This document shows, in pieces, positions 51,453-59,467 of a stretch of DNA of 64,000 nucleotides. The position numbers were made by a program, and so were the translations under genes. The DNA lies in assembly GCF_029962605.1 (NCBI RefSeq), contig NZ_CP124750.1, positions 1,612,001 through 1,676,000 on the forward strand, read 5' to 3'. Under the pieces are notes generated by a model that did not search any database, had not been told where the DNA came from, and worked only from the letters and a program-made list of their open reading frames with translations. The stretch's first letter is position 1, and each line of letters begins with the position of its first letter. The stretch comes from Serratia sarumanii. GTDB taxonomy: Bacteria > Pseudomonadota > Gammaproteobacteria > Enterobacterales > Enterobacteriaceae.

Positions 51453-52751
51453 TTAGCCGAGCAGGCTGAACACGATAGCAGAGATGGCGATCAGACCCAT
51501 CACAACCACGAACACGTTGCTGATGTGGCCGCTGTACTTGCGCATGGCAGGCACTTTACGGATGGCATACATCGGCATCAGGAACAGCAGCATGGCGATG
51601 ATTGGGCCGCCCAGGGTTTCGATCATGCCCAGGATGCTTGGGTTCAGGGTGGCGACGATCCAGGTGGTCACCAGCATGAAGATAGCGGTCATGCGGTTCA
51701 GCTTGGCGGTGCTGACGGTTTTGCCGCGGCTCTTCATCGACTTGGCAACCAGGCCGTTGAAGCCTTCACGCGCGCCCAGGTAGTGGCCCAGGAACGATTT
51801 GGTGATGGCGACGAAGGCGATAACCGGCGCGATGTACTCGATCATCGGGTTATTAAAGTGGTTAGCCAGGTAAGACAGAATCGAGATGTTCTGCGCCTTG
51901 GCTTCCGCCAGGTTTTCCGGCGTCAGGCTCAGCACGCAGCTGAACACGAAGAACATTACGGTCAGCACCATCATGATGTGTGCGTAGGCCAGAATGCGGG
52001 AGCATTTCTTCTCGGCGTCTGCGCCGTACTCTTCACGTTTGGCGACGGCGAAGGCGGAGATGATCGGCGAGTGGTTGAAGGAGAACACCATTACCGGGAT
52101 CGCCAGCCACAGGGTCATGATCAGGCCGTGGCCCATGCCGGTACCGCTGCCGGACAGCGACACGTTTTCGAAGATGGCGCCGGTCCAGTTAGGGATCAGA
52201 TACACCGCCAGCAGCATCAGCACCGCGACGAACGGGAAGACCAGGATGCTCATGGTTTTCACGATGGCCTGCTCACCGAAGCGCACGATGGTCATCAGGC
52301 CGACGATCAGGATCAGCGACAGGATGGCGCGCGGTGGCGACGTCATACCCAACTGGTGGGTGATGAAGCTGTCGACGGTGTTGGTGATCGCCACGCTGTA
52401 AACCAGCAGAATCGGGTAGATGGCGAAGAAGTACAGCAGGGTGATCAGTTTACCGGCGGTGATGCCGAAGTGCTCTTCTACCACGGCGGTGATGTCTTCA
52501 CCGGGATTCTTGCCGGACAGAACGAAACGGCACAGGCCGCGGTGGGCAAAGAAGGTCATCGGAAAAGCGATGATGGCCATGATGATCAGAGGAATCAAAC
52601 CGCCGATGCCGGCGTTGATTGGCAAGAACAGGACGCCTGCGCCGATGGCGGTGCCGTACAGGCCCAACATCCACATGGTATCCGTTTTACGCCAGGTACT
52701 GCTGGAGCCCGAGGCCGCAGAGGCAATTGTGCCGGTCTGTGTAGTGTCCAT
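51453..52751 (-). CDS. sdaC: Serine transporter SdaC (HAAAP family)
   Basis: The 432-residue permease has 11 hydrophobic segments and strong similarity to E. coli Sda[52 protein letters not shown]. It imports L-serine with protons for degradation by SdaB. The ATG at 52751 ([11 protein letters not shown]) matches the family start; the open frame upstream to 52793 includes a less likely ATG. The neighbouring long 5' region holds a CRP-like site. Confidence 0.96.
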   Translation of the reverse strand: MDTTQTGTIASAASGSSSTWRKTDTMWMLGLYGTAIGAGVLFLPINAGIGGLIPLIIMAIIAFPMTFFAHRGLCRFVLSGKNPGEDITAVVEEHFGITAGKLITLLYFFAIYPILLVYSVAITNTVDSFITHQLGMTSPPRAILSLILIVGLMTIVRFGEQAIVKTMSILVFPFVAVLMLLAVYLIPNWTGAIFENVSLSGSGTGMGHGLIMTLWLAIPVMVFSFNHSPIISAFAVAKREEYGADAEKKCSRILAYAHIMMVLTVMFFVFSCVLSLTPENLAEAKAQNISILSYLANHFNNPMIEYIAPVIAFVAITKSFLGHYLGAREGFNGLVAKSMKSRGKTVSTAKLNRMTAIFMLVTTWIVATLNPSILGMIETLGGPIIAMLLFLMPMYAIRKVPAMRKYSGHISNVFVVVMGLIAISAIVFSLLG

Positions 52752-53730
52752 AAATATCTCCGAAGTGAACACGAATTTAAAATTAAAAGGCAAAACTTAA
52801 GGTTAAACCGTCAAACGTCCTATTCAGGCAACGCTTGCGGTAAGAATCAGGTGTTGCTTGCGGGGATGTTTTGGCGTCCCCCTGGTTGTTTATTGTGTTC
52901 ATTACCAAGGCACAGCGCCGGGTAATTCACTAAAGACTTTTCACCGTCACGGGCGATAAAAGTCGTTACCGCTGCCGACAGGTCTTTGCCTGTCGATTTT
53001 TGTTGGCGGCAAGATAACGATTTACAGTAGAAACAACCGTGATCCTGCTCTCAAATGCGCAATATGTGCAGTTATCTGCTTTTTTATCGATTTTTCGCGC
53101 ATTTGTTGCACATTTGTGTAAGATTTTGTGCTGAGAACGCTCTCATAATAATTTCTGCGATTATGCGGTTTGTACAATAATTAGCCGGATAAAGCGCTGT
53201 GCTCAGCAGCAAGCCGAGCAATATATTTTATGCGTGGTTTTGGATCTAGCGAAAAACCCGGATTAAGCAGTTTTAGTGATGTGGATCACATTGTATTTTT
53301 AAGTAAAATTTCATTCATCGATTTGTTTTTAAATGGTTTTTAATGAAAATCGCCGTTAATAACGAAGGGAAATTACTTACGTGGTTAGCGGATAGAAATG
53401 CGTAACCATTCATCATATAAATAACAGATGCCTAACAGGTATTGGCGATATTTGCTTCAACCGCTTAAACCGCCGTTTATTTAAACATCGCGGCCTTTGG
53501 CGCGATTTATCATATAAAAGCCATAAATAGTCGTTAATTTACCCAGCCGGCAGCGGGTTTAGCCTGCGAGAAAATAATCACCCGGGTGACCTGTTGCATT
53601 TTATTAACCTGATGTTGCGTGCGGATAAGCGAAAAACGCGAATCGATTGCGCATTATTTGTTCATTTTCGGGCGGGGAAAGAAGGGGATTGCAGCGGTGC
53701 GCCGTCGGTTTCGACGGCGCAGAAGGCGAA
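52752..53730 (-). promoter_or_regulatory. Long AT-rich upstream region of sdaC
   Basis: Nearly one kilobase lies between the sdaC start and the end of deoR. It has no convincing gene; frames are short and stop-rich. It should hold the sdaC promoter and operators (CRP and Lrp regulate sdaC in E. coli). Downstream of the CRP-like site, a TAAAAT hexamer near 53224-53229 (minus strand) could be a -10 box. A small RNA gene cannot be excluded. Confidence 0.45.
53275..53290. promoter_or_regulatory. CRP-binding site, probably for sdaC
   Basis: AGTGATGTGGATCACA matches the consensus TGTGA-N6-TCACA at nine of ten conserved positions. It is about 525 bases before the sdaC start, so it implies a long leader or a promoter far upstream. 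Confidence 0.6.
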
Positions 53731-54495
53731 TTAATAGCGGGTAGCGATGGCGTTGTCGTTGAAGAACGCCATGAAGTCGGCGTCCGGTTGGCGGTCGCTG
53801 ATCACCCGATCGAACTGCGTCAGCGGGCCGATGCAGGCCGGTTTGGTTTTGCCGAACTTGCTGTGATCCGCCACCAGGATCTTTTGCTGCGCCATCGCCA
53901 TGGCGCGATGCTTCATCTCCAGCTCGTCGAAGTTGAAGCAGGTGGCGCCGTGCTGCAGGCTGAGGCCGGCGGCGGAGATAAAGGCGATGTTCGGGCAGAT
54001 GTGATCGAGCTCGTTGCGGCCGCCGACGCTGGAAAAGATGTAGTTGTTCGGCTTGAACTCACCGCCGCACAGGACCACTTTGCAGTTCGGTTTGTCCTGC
54101 AGCGCCAGGAAGGTGTTCAGCGAATGACACACGGCGGTGAAGATCAGCTCGTCGGCGATGGCGTCGATGATCGCCGGGGTGGTGGTGCCGCAGTCGAAAA
54201 ACACCGTGTCGTTTTCATTGATCAACGGCGCCGCCAGCAGGCCGATGCGCCGTTTCTCCGTCACCTGCTTGGCTTTTTGATCGGAAACGAAGTAGTTGGT
54301 GACGCCGTTGCTGCGCGGATCGGTCACCACGTAGCCGCCGAGCAGCACCACCGCCGCCGGTTCGGCGCTCAGATCGCGGCGAATGGTCATCTCCGAGACC
54401 CCCAGCAGCACGGCGGCTTCTTTCAGGTGGATCTTGTCAGCGCGTTTTAACGCCTGAACTAACCGGTTGATACGTTCTTCGCGCCGCGTTTCCAT
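53731..54495 (-). CDS. deoR: Deoxyribose operon repressor DeoR
   Basis: The 254-residue DeoR-family repressor has an N-terminal winged helix (METRREERINRLVQALKRAD; AAVLLGVSEMTIRRDLS) and a sugar-phosphate-binding C-terminal domain (FFDCGTTTPAIIDAI; VLVADHSKFGK-like LVADHSKFGKT). It is close to E. coli DeoR, which binds deoxyribose 5-phosphate. The ATG at 54495 gives the E. coli-like start. Adjacent to deoC here, whereas E. coli deoR is unlinked; palindromic operators lie upstream of deoC. Confidence 0.93.
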   Translation of the reverse strand: METRREERINRLVQALKRADKIHLKEAAVLLGVSEMTIRRDLSAEPAAVVLLGGYVVTDPRSNGVTNYFVSDQKAKQVTEKRRIGLLAAPLINENDTVFFDCGTTTPAIIDAIADELIFTAVCHSLNTFLALQDKPNCKVVLCGGEFKPNNYIFSSVGGRNELDHICPNIAFISAAGLSLQHGATCFNFDELEMKHRAMAMAQQKILVADHSKFGKTKPACIGPLTQFDRVISDRQPDADFMAFFNDNAIATRY

Positions 54496-54552
54496 AGATC
54501 CGTCTTCCCACAGGTAGTAGATGTAAGGGCGTGCCGGCGTTTCCGGCGTTAA

Positions 54553-54616
54553 ACACAAACGATGCGGGGCAATATCGGGCCGCATTGGCCGCCCGTATTG
54601 TCCCGCATCGTTGTGT
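54553..54616. repeat. Long imperfect palindrome between deoC and deoR
   Basis: ACACA-ACGATGCGGG-CAATA-CGGGC on the left (54553-54580) pairs with GCCCG-TATTG-CCCGCATCGT-TGTGT on the right (54591-54616), with one mismatch, two single-base bulges and a 10-base loop, a stem of about 26 bp. No T run follows. It could end or stabilise deoC mRNA, or be a copy of a dispersed intergenic palindrome. Confidence 0.75.
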
Positions 54617-54647
54617 ATTGGCTATGCCCGTCAGGGCATGCCGACGA

Positions 54648-55328
54648 TCAGTAGCTGCCCGCCGCCGGCTGGGCGCCGGATACGATGGCGACGCCGGAGC
54701 TGGTGCCGATACGCGTGGCGCCGGCGTTGATCATCTTCTCGGCGGTGGCGCGATCGCGCACGGCGCCGGAAGCTTTCACGCCCATTTCGCTGCCCACGGT
54801 CTCGCGCATCAGTTTGACGTGCTCTTCCCGAGCGCCGCCGGTGCTGAAGCCGGTAGAGGTTTTCACGAAGGCGACATCGAGTTCGCGACACATTTCACAA
54901 ACCTGGACGATCTGCGCATCGCTGAGCAGGCAGGTTTCCAATATTACCTTCAACGGGATAGCCGCGCAAACCTCGCGCACGGCGGCGATGTCGGCTTTCA
55001 CTTCGTCCAGCAGGCCGCTTTTCAGCCAGCCGACGTTGATCACCATATCGATCTCTTGCGCGCCGGCGGCGATCGCCGCTTTGGCTTCAAAGGCTTTGGC
55101 GACGGTCAGGCCGGCGCCCAGCGGGAAGCCGATCACCGAGCAGACTTTCACGGTGCTTTCCTGCAGCAGCTGGGCCGCCAGCGGCACGTAGCCGGAGTTG
55201 ACGCATACCGCATAGAAGTTGTGCTGCTGCGCTTCTTCGCACAGTTTGGCGATCTGCAGTTCGGTGGCGTCCATCGCCAGCAGGGTGTGGTCAACGTAGC
55301 TGGCGTAATCGATGTTTTCGGTGGTCAT
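54648..55328 (-). CDS. deoC: Deoxyribose-phosphate aldolase DeoC
   Basis: The 226-residue class I aldolase splits 2-deoxyribose 5-phosphate into acetaldehyde and glyceraldehyde 3-phosphate. The Schiff-base Lys156 lies in FVKTSTGF, with a second active-site Lys185 in VKASGAVR and Asp94 in IDMVINVG. It is the shorter form of the family (E. coli DeoC is about 259 residues). deoA, deoB and deoD are not adjacent, so this is a stand-alone deoC with its own repressor downstream, suggesting use of free deoxyribose or exogenous DNA breakdown products. Confidence 0.96.
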   Translation of the reverse strand: MTTENIDYASYVDHTLLAMDATELQIAKLCEEAQQHNFYAVCVNSGYVPLAAQLLQESTVKVCSVIGFPLGAGLTVAKAFEAKAAIAAGAQEIDMVINVGWLKSGLLDEVKADIAAVREVCAAIPLKVILETCLLSDAQIVQVCEMCRELDVAFVKTSTGFSTGGAREEHVKLMRETVGSEMGVKASGAVRDRATAEKMINAGATRIGTSSGVAIVSGAQPAAGSY

Positions 55329-55371
55329 CGCGATTCCTTAGTGAAGTTAAGACAGTAAGCCGGATGGGTAA

Positions 55372-55387
55372 TGTGAAAATAATAACA
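55372..55387. promoter_or_regulatory. Second, weaker DeoR-operator-like site
   Basis: TGTGAAAATAATAACA keeps the TAACA half and part of the TGT half of the DeoR operator. It lies 44 bases before deoC and 107 bases from the perfect palindrome, roughly ten helical turns. Confidence 0.45.
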
Positions 55388-55478
55388 TTCAGATGCCGAT
55401 AAACCTAGCGATGTTTAAAAAATGTCGACGAGATCGTCGCGAACAGGCCGTTATACGTATAACTTAAAGGCGGAGTTT

Positions 55479-55494
55479 TGTTATTTAAATAACA
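55479..55494. promoter_or_regulatory. DeoR operator palindrome
   Basis: TGTTATTTAAATAACA is a perfect 16-bp palindrome with the same TGTTA/TAACA ends as the E. coli DeoR operator TGTTAGAATTCTAACA. It sits between deoC and the divergent epimerase-like gene, next to another palindrome GTTATACGTATAAC (55450-55463). Confidence 0.75.
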
Positions 55495-55541
55495 TTTAAC
55501 GGCTCGCGGCCTGCGCGGGCGCAACGTCGAGGGGAAAAAAG

Positions 55542-56378
55542 ATGAAGATCAACATCGAACTGGATCCTGAAGCTTTCGGGGCGCATCGGCAGGAACTGTT
55601 CCGCAATGCGGATTTCGCGGTGAGCGCGCATCGCTGCGCAGAACGCGGGCCGATGCTGACGCTGGCGAACTGCCGCGGCGCGCTGACGGTCTTGCCGTAT
55701 GAGGGTCTGGCGATTTGGGACGCCGAGTTTGACGGTTATTCATTGAAATCGGGCCGCCGCAGCGCCCGCGGTCTCGGGAGAAAGCGCGCTGACGACGCGG
55801 CGTTCTGCCCCGCCTGGCCGAGCCACGACGGCGCGCCGCTGCAGATGCAGCGCGTGTGGCTGCAGCTGACGGGCGATGAGCTGACGTTGCATGGCGAAGG
55901 CGAGCGGTTGGGCGGGCGTTGGCGCATCGGCCCGGCGCTGCGTTTGGCAGCCCAGAGCGCGCAGTTCGCCATAGAGATGAAGGTCACTAACCTGGCCGAG
56001 CGGCCGCAGCCGCTGCGCTATGTGTGTCGCCTCAACTATGATTGCATTCCCGACGCGGTATTCCGCCAGAATCTGCCGACGCCGGCTTTGTTAGGGGATG
56101 CGATCGGGCAAGAACTGCTGTGCTCCGACGATCTGACGCGCTATGTGGATCAGGCCGAGTTCTTTATGCTGACGCCGCAAGGCCGGCGTTATGTCACGCG
56201 CTTCGCTACCGGGCAGTTCAACTATGGCCTGCGACGCATCGCCGTTCAGGGCAACCGGCGGCTGCTGGCCTTTGTTCAGCCGGCGAACTGCCGCCCGAAT
56301 GCGTCAGAGGGTGAGGCGGGGGTGATGCTGGGAGCGGGAAAAACGCGGGCGTTCTGCGTGACCACCGGCGTGGTGTGA
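55542..56378 (+). CDS. Aldose-1-epimerase-like (DUF4432-type) protein, divergent from deoC
   Basis: The 278-residue protein looks like the galactose-mutarotase beta-sandwich superfamily: GALTVLPYEGLAIWDAEFDG, a central RLGGRWRIGPALRL-type strand set, and a C-terminal LRRIAVQGNRRLLAFVQPANC stretch. Catalytic His/Glu of GalM are not evident, so function is uncertain. Its ATG follows GAGGGGAAAAAAG. Sharing the DeoR-operator region with deoC suggests a role in deoxyribose or deoxynucleoside use; pathogenic E. coli deoK operons also carry an epimerase-like gene, deoX. Confidence 0.7.
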   Translation: MKINIELDPEAFGAHRQELFRNADFAVSAHRCAERGPMLTLANCRGALTVLPYEGLAIWDAEFDGYSLKSGRRSARGLGRKRADDAAFCPAWPSHDGAPLQMQRVWLQLTGDELTLHGEGERLGGRWRIGPALRLAAQSAQFAIEMKVTNLAERPQPLRYVCRLNYDCIPDAVFRQNLPTPALLGDAIGQELLCSDDLTRYVDQAEFFMLTPQGRRYVTRFATGQFNYGLRRIAVQGNRRLLAFVQPANCRPNASEGEAGVMLGAGKTRAFCVTTGVV

Positions 56379-56383
56379 AATCA

Positions 56384-56401
56384 CGGGGCGGTAACGCCCC
56401 G
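56384..56401. terminator. Hairpin between convergent genes
   Basis: CGGGGCG and CGCCCCG pair around GTAA just after the epimerase-like stop and before the end of ybjG. No T run; a weak or Rho-assisted terminator. Confidence 0.4.
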
Positions 56402-56415
56402 GTCATGTTGTACGG

Positions 56416-57021
56416 TTACTCTTTCACCCAGCCGCGGCGAATGGCGAAGGCGAACAAGAAACGATACAGGCGCGACAGCTTGTCGGCGAGGGCATCGCCG
56501 AACAGATTCCACACCAGCTGGGCGAACAGGCAGCCGACCAGACCGAGCAGGAAACCGCCGACCATATCCAGCGGCCAGTGTACGCCGAGGTAAACGCGTG
56601 ACCAGGCGATGCCGACGGCGACAATCATCAGCAGCGCACCGGACCAGACCCGGTGCCAGAACAGGAACGCCAGCGCAAAGGTAAAGATGGCGGTGCCGTG
56701 ATCGCTCGGGAACGAGCTGTCCGGCGCGTGCGCCAGGAAGGTATACCCCACGCCGGCGACGAATGGACGCTCATGCGGCAGCAGCGCGCCGATAGTGGAG
56801 GCGGCAAGCATGGCGAACAGCAGCGCGATCGTGGTTTTCGCCACCACTTCGCGCTGTGAAACCAGCTGGCTTTGCGGCCCCCACAGCCACAGGCCGACGA
56901 TCAGCAGCGGCACGATAATGATCAGATCGCGCGCCAAAAAGGTGGCGAAATCAATCATCCACTCGGGAGACGCCGGGTTCGCATTGATCCAGGCGAAAAG
57001 AACATGGTTTAACTGCTCCAT
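56416..57021 (-). CDS. ybjG: Undecaprenyl-diphosphatase YbjG/BcrC-like (PAP2 family)
   Basis: The 201-residue inner-membrane protein has about five hydrophobic helices and the full PAP2 signature: PHERPF (motif 1), SFPSDHGT (motif 2, catalytic His) and SRVYLGVHWPLD (motif 3). It closely follows E. coli YbjG, which dephosphorylates undecaprenyl diphosphate to recycle the lipid carrier for cell wall and O antigen and can confer bacitracin resistance. It lies 5 bp after another PAP2 gene, so the pair is one operon. Confidence 0.9.
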   Translation of the reverse strand: MEQLNHVLFAWINANPASPEWMIDFATFLARDLIIIVPLLIVGLWLWGPQSQLVSQREVVAKTTIALLFAMLAASTIGALLPHERPFVAGVGYTFLAHAPDSSFPSDHGTAIFTFALAFLFWHRVWSGALLMIVAVGIAWSRVYLGVHWPLDMVGGFLLGLVGCLFAQLVWNLFGDALADKLSRLYRFLFAFAIRRGWVKE

Positions 57022-57026
57022 AACCG

Positions 57027-57761
57027 TTACCTCATCTTGCGGCACCAATAGCCGCTAACCATCCAATAAATAACCAACTGGCTTAACCAAACCCACCAAC
57101 CCGCCCACAGGTTATGGGTAAGAAAATGTGCGCCGCGCATGATCTGACCAAAGCCCATCAGCATGCCGAGCGCAATGCCGCCGCACCAGCACCACCAGGC
57201 CAGGCGCGGGCGCTGCGGATAAAACAGGAAAAACAACGCCATGACCGCGAAACCGCTCGAGGCGTGCCCGCCGGGGAAACAGCGGCCGGGGCCCGGCAGC
57301 GCCGGCACCGCACCGAACAACGGGAAGGACATCGCCTTGCCGTCGTACTCGATCAGATCCCACGGACAGGAGTGCGCGCTGGTGGCCTTGAGAATGCCCA
57401 CCACCAGCGGGCCGATGCCGAGAAGCAACATGCTGACGATCAGGCGCGCGCTGCGGCGATAGATGCCCCAAAACAGCGCCAGTACCGCCCCGACGATCAC
57501 TATTTGCTTCAGCAGGCGGTGGTTGATCAGATCCAGCCAATAATTGTTTTGCCACGGGAAATGCCCGCTGGCGGCATCGTACCAAAGGTTGCCGATCGCC
57601 CAGTCCAGCTGTTCGTTGCGGGAGAGCCACAGGAACAGCAGGCCGCTGATCAGCAGGCCAAAAACCTGCCAACGGTAAAAGGATGCCGGCAGGGAGTAAA
57701 GGGCGGTTGTCTTAATTTGCGGTGCCGTTGAGGATTGATTTAATGACGATTCTGGATTCAC
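57027..57761 (-). CDS. PAP2-family inner-membrane lipid phosphatase
   Basis: The 244-residue protein has a soluble N-terminus, about six membrane helices and PAP2 motifs: KATSAHSCPWDL (motif 1 region), CFPGGHASSGF (motif 2, His) and GFGQIMRGAHFLTHNLWAGW (motif 3, His). This pattern is like PAP2 enzymes that act on lipid A or other envelope phosphates (LpxE/LpxF/LpxT group) rather than soluble acid phosphatases. A PmrA-box-like sequence lies 49 bases upstream, which would fit an envelope-modifying function. The substrate is not determined by sequence. Confidence 0.82.
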   Translation of the reverse strand: MNPESSLNQSSTAPQIKTTALYSLPASFYRWQVFGLLISGLLFLWLSRNEQLDWAIGNLWYDAASGHFPWQNNYWLDLINHRLLKQIVIVGAVLALFWGIYRRSARLIVSMLLLGIGPLVVGILKATSAHSCPWDLIEYDGKAMSFPLFGAVPALPGPGRCFPGGHASSGFAVMALFFLFYPQRPRLAWWCWCGGIALGMLMGFGQIMRGAHFLTHNLWAGWWVWLSQLVIYWMVSGYWCRKMR

Positions 57762-57809
57762 GCGCAGGCTCGGTGGCAGGATTGAATAACGCCACTGTAA
57801 TAATTCTGT

Positions 57810-57826
57810 CTTAAGAAAACCTTAGT
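57810..57826. promoter_or_regulatory. PmrA-box-like direct repeat
   Basis: CTTAAG-AAAAC-CTTAGT has two hexamers close to the PmrA half-site (C/T)TTAA(G/T) with the required 5-base spacing; the second has one mismatch. It lies between the PAP2 operon and the divergent nucleosidase-like gene. Confidence 0.4.
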
Positions 57827-57908
57827 CCACCGGTAAGAAAACCCTATCCGAGGCCACCGCCTTCGGCTAAGGTAATCGTTTGCTTTTTTTCGGGATGAGA
57901 ATGTGGTG

Positions 57909-58754
57909 ATGCAGAATAACGCGCGTGTCTTACTGTTGGCGGCTGCCGGTGCGGCCTTTTCTCCGCTGAGCTTTGGCCAGCCTGCGGCGGCCGGGCCGAT
58001 CGTGGTGCAGGGCGCCATGCCGGTGGAGGCGGAACGTTTCGCCCAGCGGTTGGAAAACCCGCGCGAGGAGCAGATTGGCGGCTGGCGCTTTTGGCACGGC
58101 ACCGTAGACGGCTACCCGGTGGTGGTGTCGGAGACGCTGAAGGGCATGTCCAACGCCGCGGCGGCCACGGCGATCGCCGCCACGCAGTTCCGCCCGGTGG
58201 CGATCTTCAACCAGGGCACCGCCGGCGGCCATGATCCGGCACTGAAAGTATATGACATCGTGCTGGGCAAATATTCGGTCAATCTCGGGGCGTTCAAAAC
58301 GCCGGCCAAGGCGTTGGGGGCAGGCAGCGACTCACGGCAGTGGCAGCCGATGGATCTGTTGGCTTCCAAAGGCAGCGCCGGCGAGGACAAAAAGGCGCAC
58401 AGCCTGCGTCAGTTTCCCGCCGACCCCAACCTGCTGGCGATTGCGCAAAGCGTTAAGGGCGATTACCGACAGGGCAAGGTCGTGGAAGGGGTAATCGGCT
58501 CGGCCGACGTGTGGAACAGCGAGCTGGACCGCATTCGCTATTTCCACGACAGTTATCAGACTTCGGTCGAAGAGATGGAGACCGCCTCCGCCGCGCAGAT
58601 CGCCGCCGAATTCAAGGTGCCGTTCGTCGGCATTCGCGTGTTGTCCAACAACATCACCAATCAGGGCAACTACGATCCGCAAACCGGGCTGGCATGCCAG
58701 GATTATGTCTATCAGGTGGTGAAGGCCTATGTTGCCAACCTGAAGAAACGCTGA
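57909..58754 (+). CDS. Exported MTA/SAH nucleosidase-like protein
   Basis: The 281-residue protein has an N-terminal signal-like hydrophobic stretch (RVLLLAAAGAAFSPLSF) before a purine-nucleoside phosphorylase/nucleosidase fold. Landmarks of MTA/SAH nucleosidase are Glu40 in QGAMPVEAE, the FNQGTAGG ribose loop and Met223-Glu224 in EEMETAS. The usual catalytic Asp of the SD pair is Asn247 (VLSNN). Secreted relatives exist and their substrates are poorly known. Start choice between GTG 57903 and ATG 57909 is open. Confidence 0.78.
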   Translation: MQNNARVLLLAAAGAAFSPLSFGQPAAAGPIVVQGAMPVEAERFAQRLENPREEQIGGWRFWHGTVDGYPVVVSETLKGMSNAAAATAIAATQFRPVAIFNQGTAGGHDPALKVYDIVLGKYSVNLGAFKTPAKALGAGSDSRQWQPMDLLASKGSAGEDKKAHSLRQFPADPNLLAIAQSVKGDYRQGKVVEGVIGSADVWNSELDRIRYFHDSYQTSVEEMETASAAQIAAEFKVPFVGIRVLSNNITNQGNYDPQTGLACQDYVYQVVKAYVANLKKR

Positions 58755-58894
58755 GTCATTGCTCCGGTTAATCGACGATATCAGGCGATTGTCACTATTG
58801 AACGCCTATTGTAAAGAAGATTAAACCTGTGGCGGGCTTAGCTGTAGTGTATTAGTTTATAGGCGGATTATTTGACAACGTGTAGGGATAAAAC

Positions 58895-59407
58895 ATGAAT
58901 AAGGCATCCGTTGTATTTTCCGGCCTGCTGATGGCCGTTTCCGCCGGCGCTATGGCGGCTACCTCTGGCGATGACGCGGATATCAGCAAGCAGCCGCTGG
59001 AAAAGGTCGCGCCTTACCCGAAAGCCGAGAAGGGCATGAACCGCCAGGTGATCTACCTGCCGAAGCAAGAGCACGAAGAGAACTACAAGGTGGAGCTGCT
59101 GATCGGCAAGACGCTGGAGGTGGACTGCAACCGCCACATGATCGGCGGCACGCTGGAAACCAAAACCCTGTCCGGCTGGGGCTACGATTATCTGGTGCTG
59201 GAGAAGCTCTCTGAACCGGCCTCGACCATGATGGGCTGCCCGGACAACACCAAGACCAAGCAATTCATCGCCGCCAACCTGGGCGACGCCGCGATGCAGC
59301 GCTACAACAGCCGCCTGCCGATCGTGGTGTATGCGCCGAAAGACGCGGAAGTGAAATACCGCATCTGGAAAGCCGAAGATACCGTAAGCCAGGCCGAGCA
59401 GAAGTAA
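58895..59407 (+). CDS. eco: Ecotin, periplasmic serine protease inhibitor
   Basis: The 170-residue protein has a signal peptide (ending AMAATSGD, about residue 21) and a mature ecotin fold: [60 protein letters not shown]. The reactive loop STMMGCPD has a Met at P1, as in E. coli ecotin, with disulfide Cys residues on both sides. It forms dimers that inhibit trypsin-like and elastase-like proteases, protecting against neutrophil elastase. It is monocistronic. Confidence 0.97.
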   Translation: MNKASVVFSGLLMAVSAGAMAATSGDDADISKQPLEKVAPYPKAEKGMNRQVIYLPKQEHEENYKVELLIGKTLEVDCNRHMIGGTLETKTLSGWGYDYLVLEKLSEPASTMMGCPDNTKTKQFIAANLGDAAMQRYNSRLPIVVYAPKDAEVKYRIWKAEDTVSQAEQK

Positions 59408-59424
59408 TCGCCGCCTGACGCCGC

Positions 59425-59465
59425 TCCGCTTGTCCTGCCCTGCGCGGCAGGCGGAGACTTTTCCC
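59425..59465 (+). terminator. Probable ecotin terminator
   Basis: An outer stem CTCCGC/GCGGAG with an inner CCTGCC/GGCAGG stem, interrupted by a bulge, ends in ACTTTTC after the eco stop. Confidence 0.45.
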
Positions 59466-59467
59466 CG

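Noticed and set aside
51525..52925. 466-codon open frame opposite sdaC
   Set aside because: Reverse-frame shadow of sdaC, which is nearly identical in pattern to the E. coli permease.
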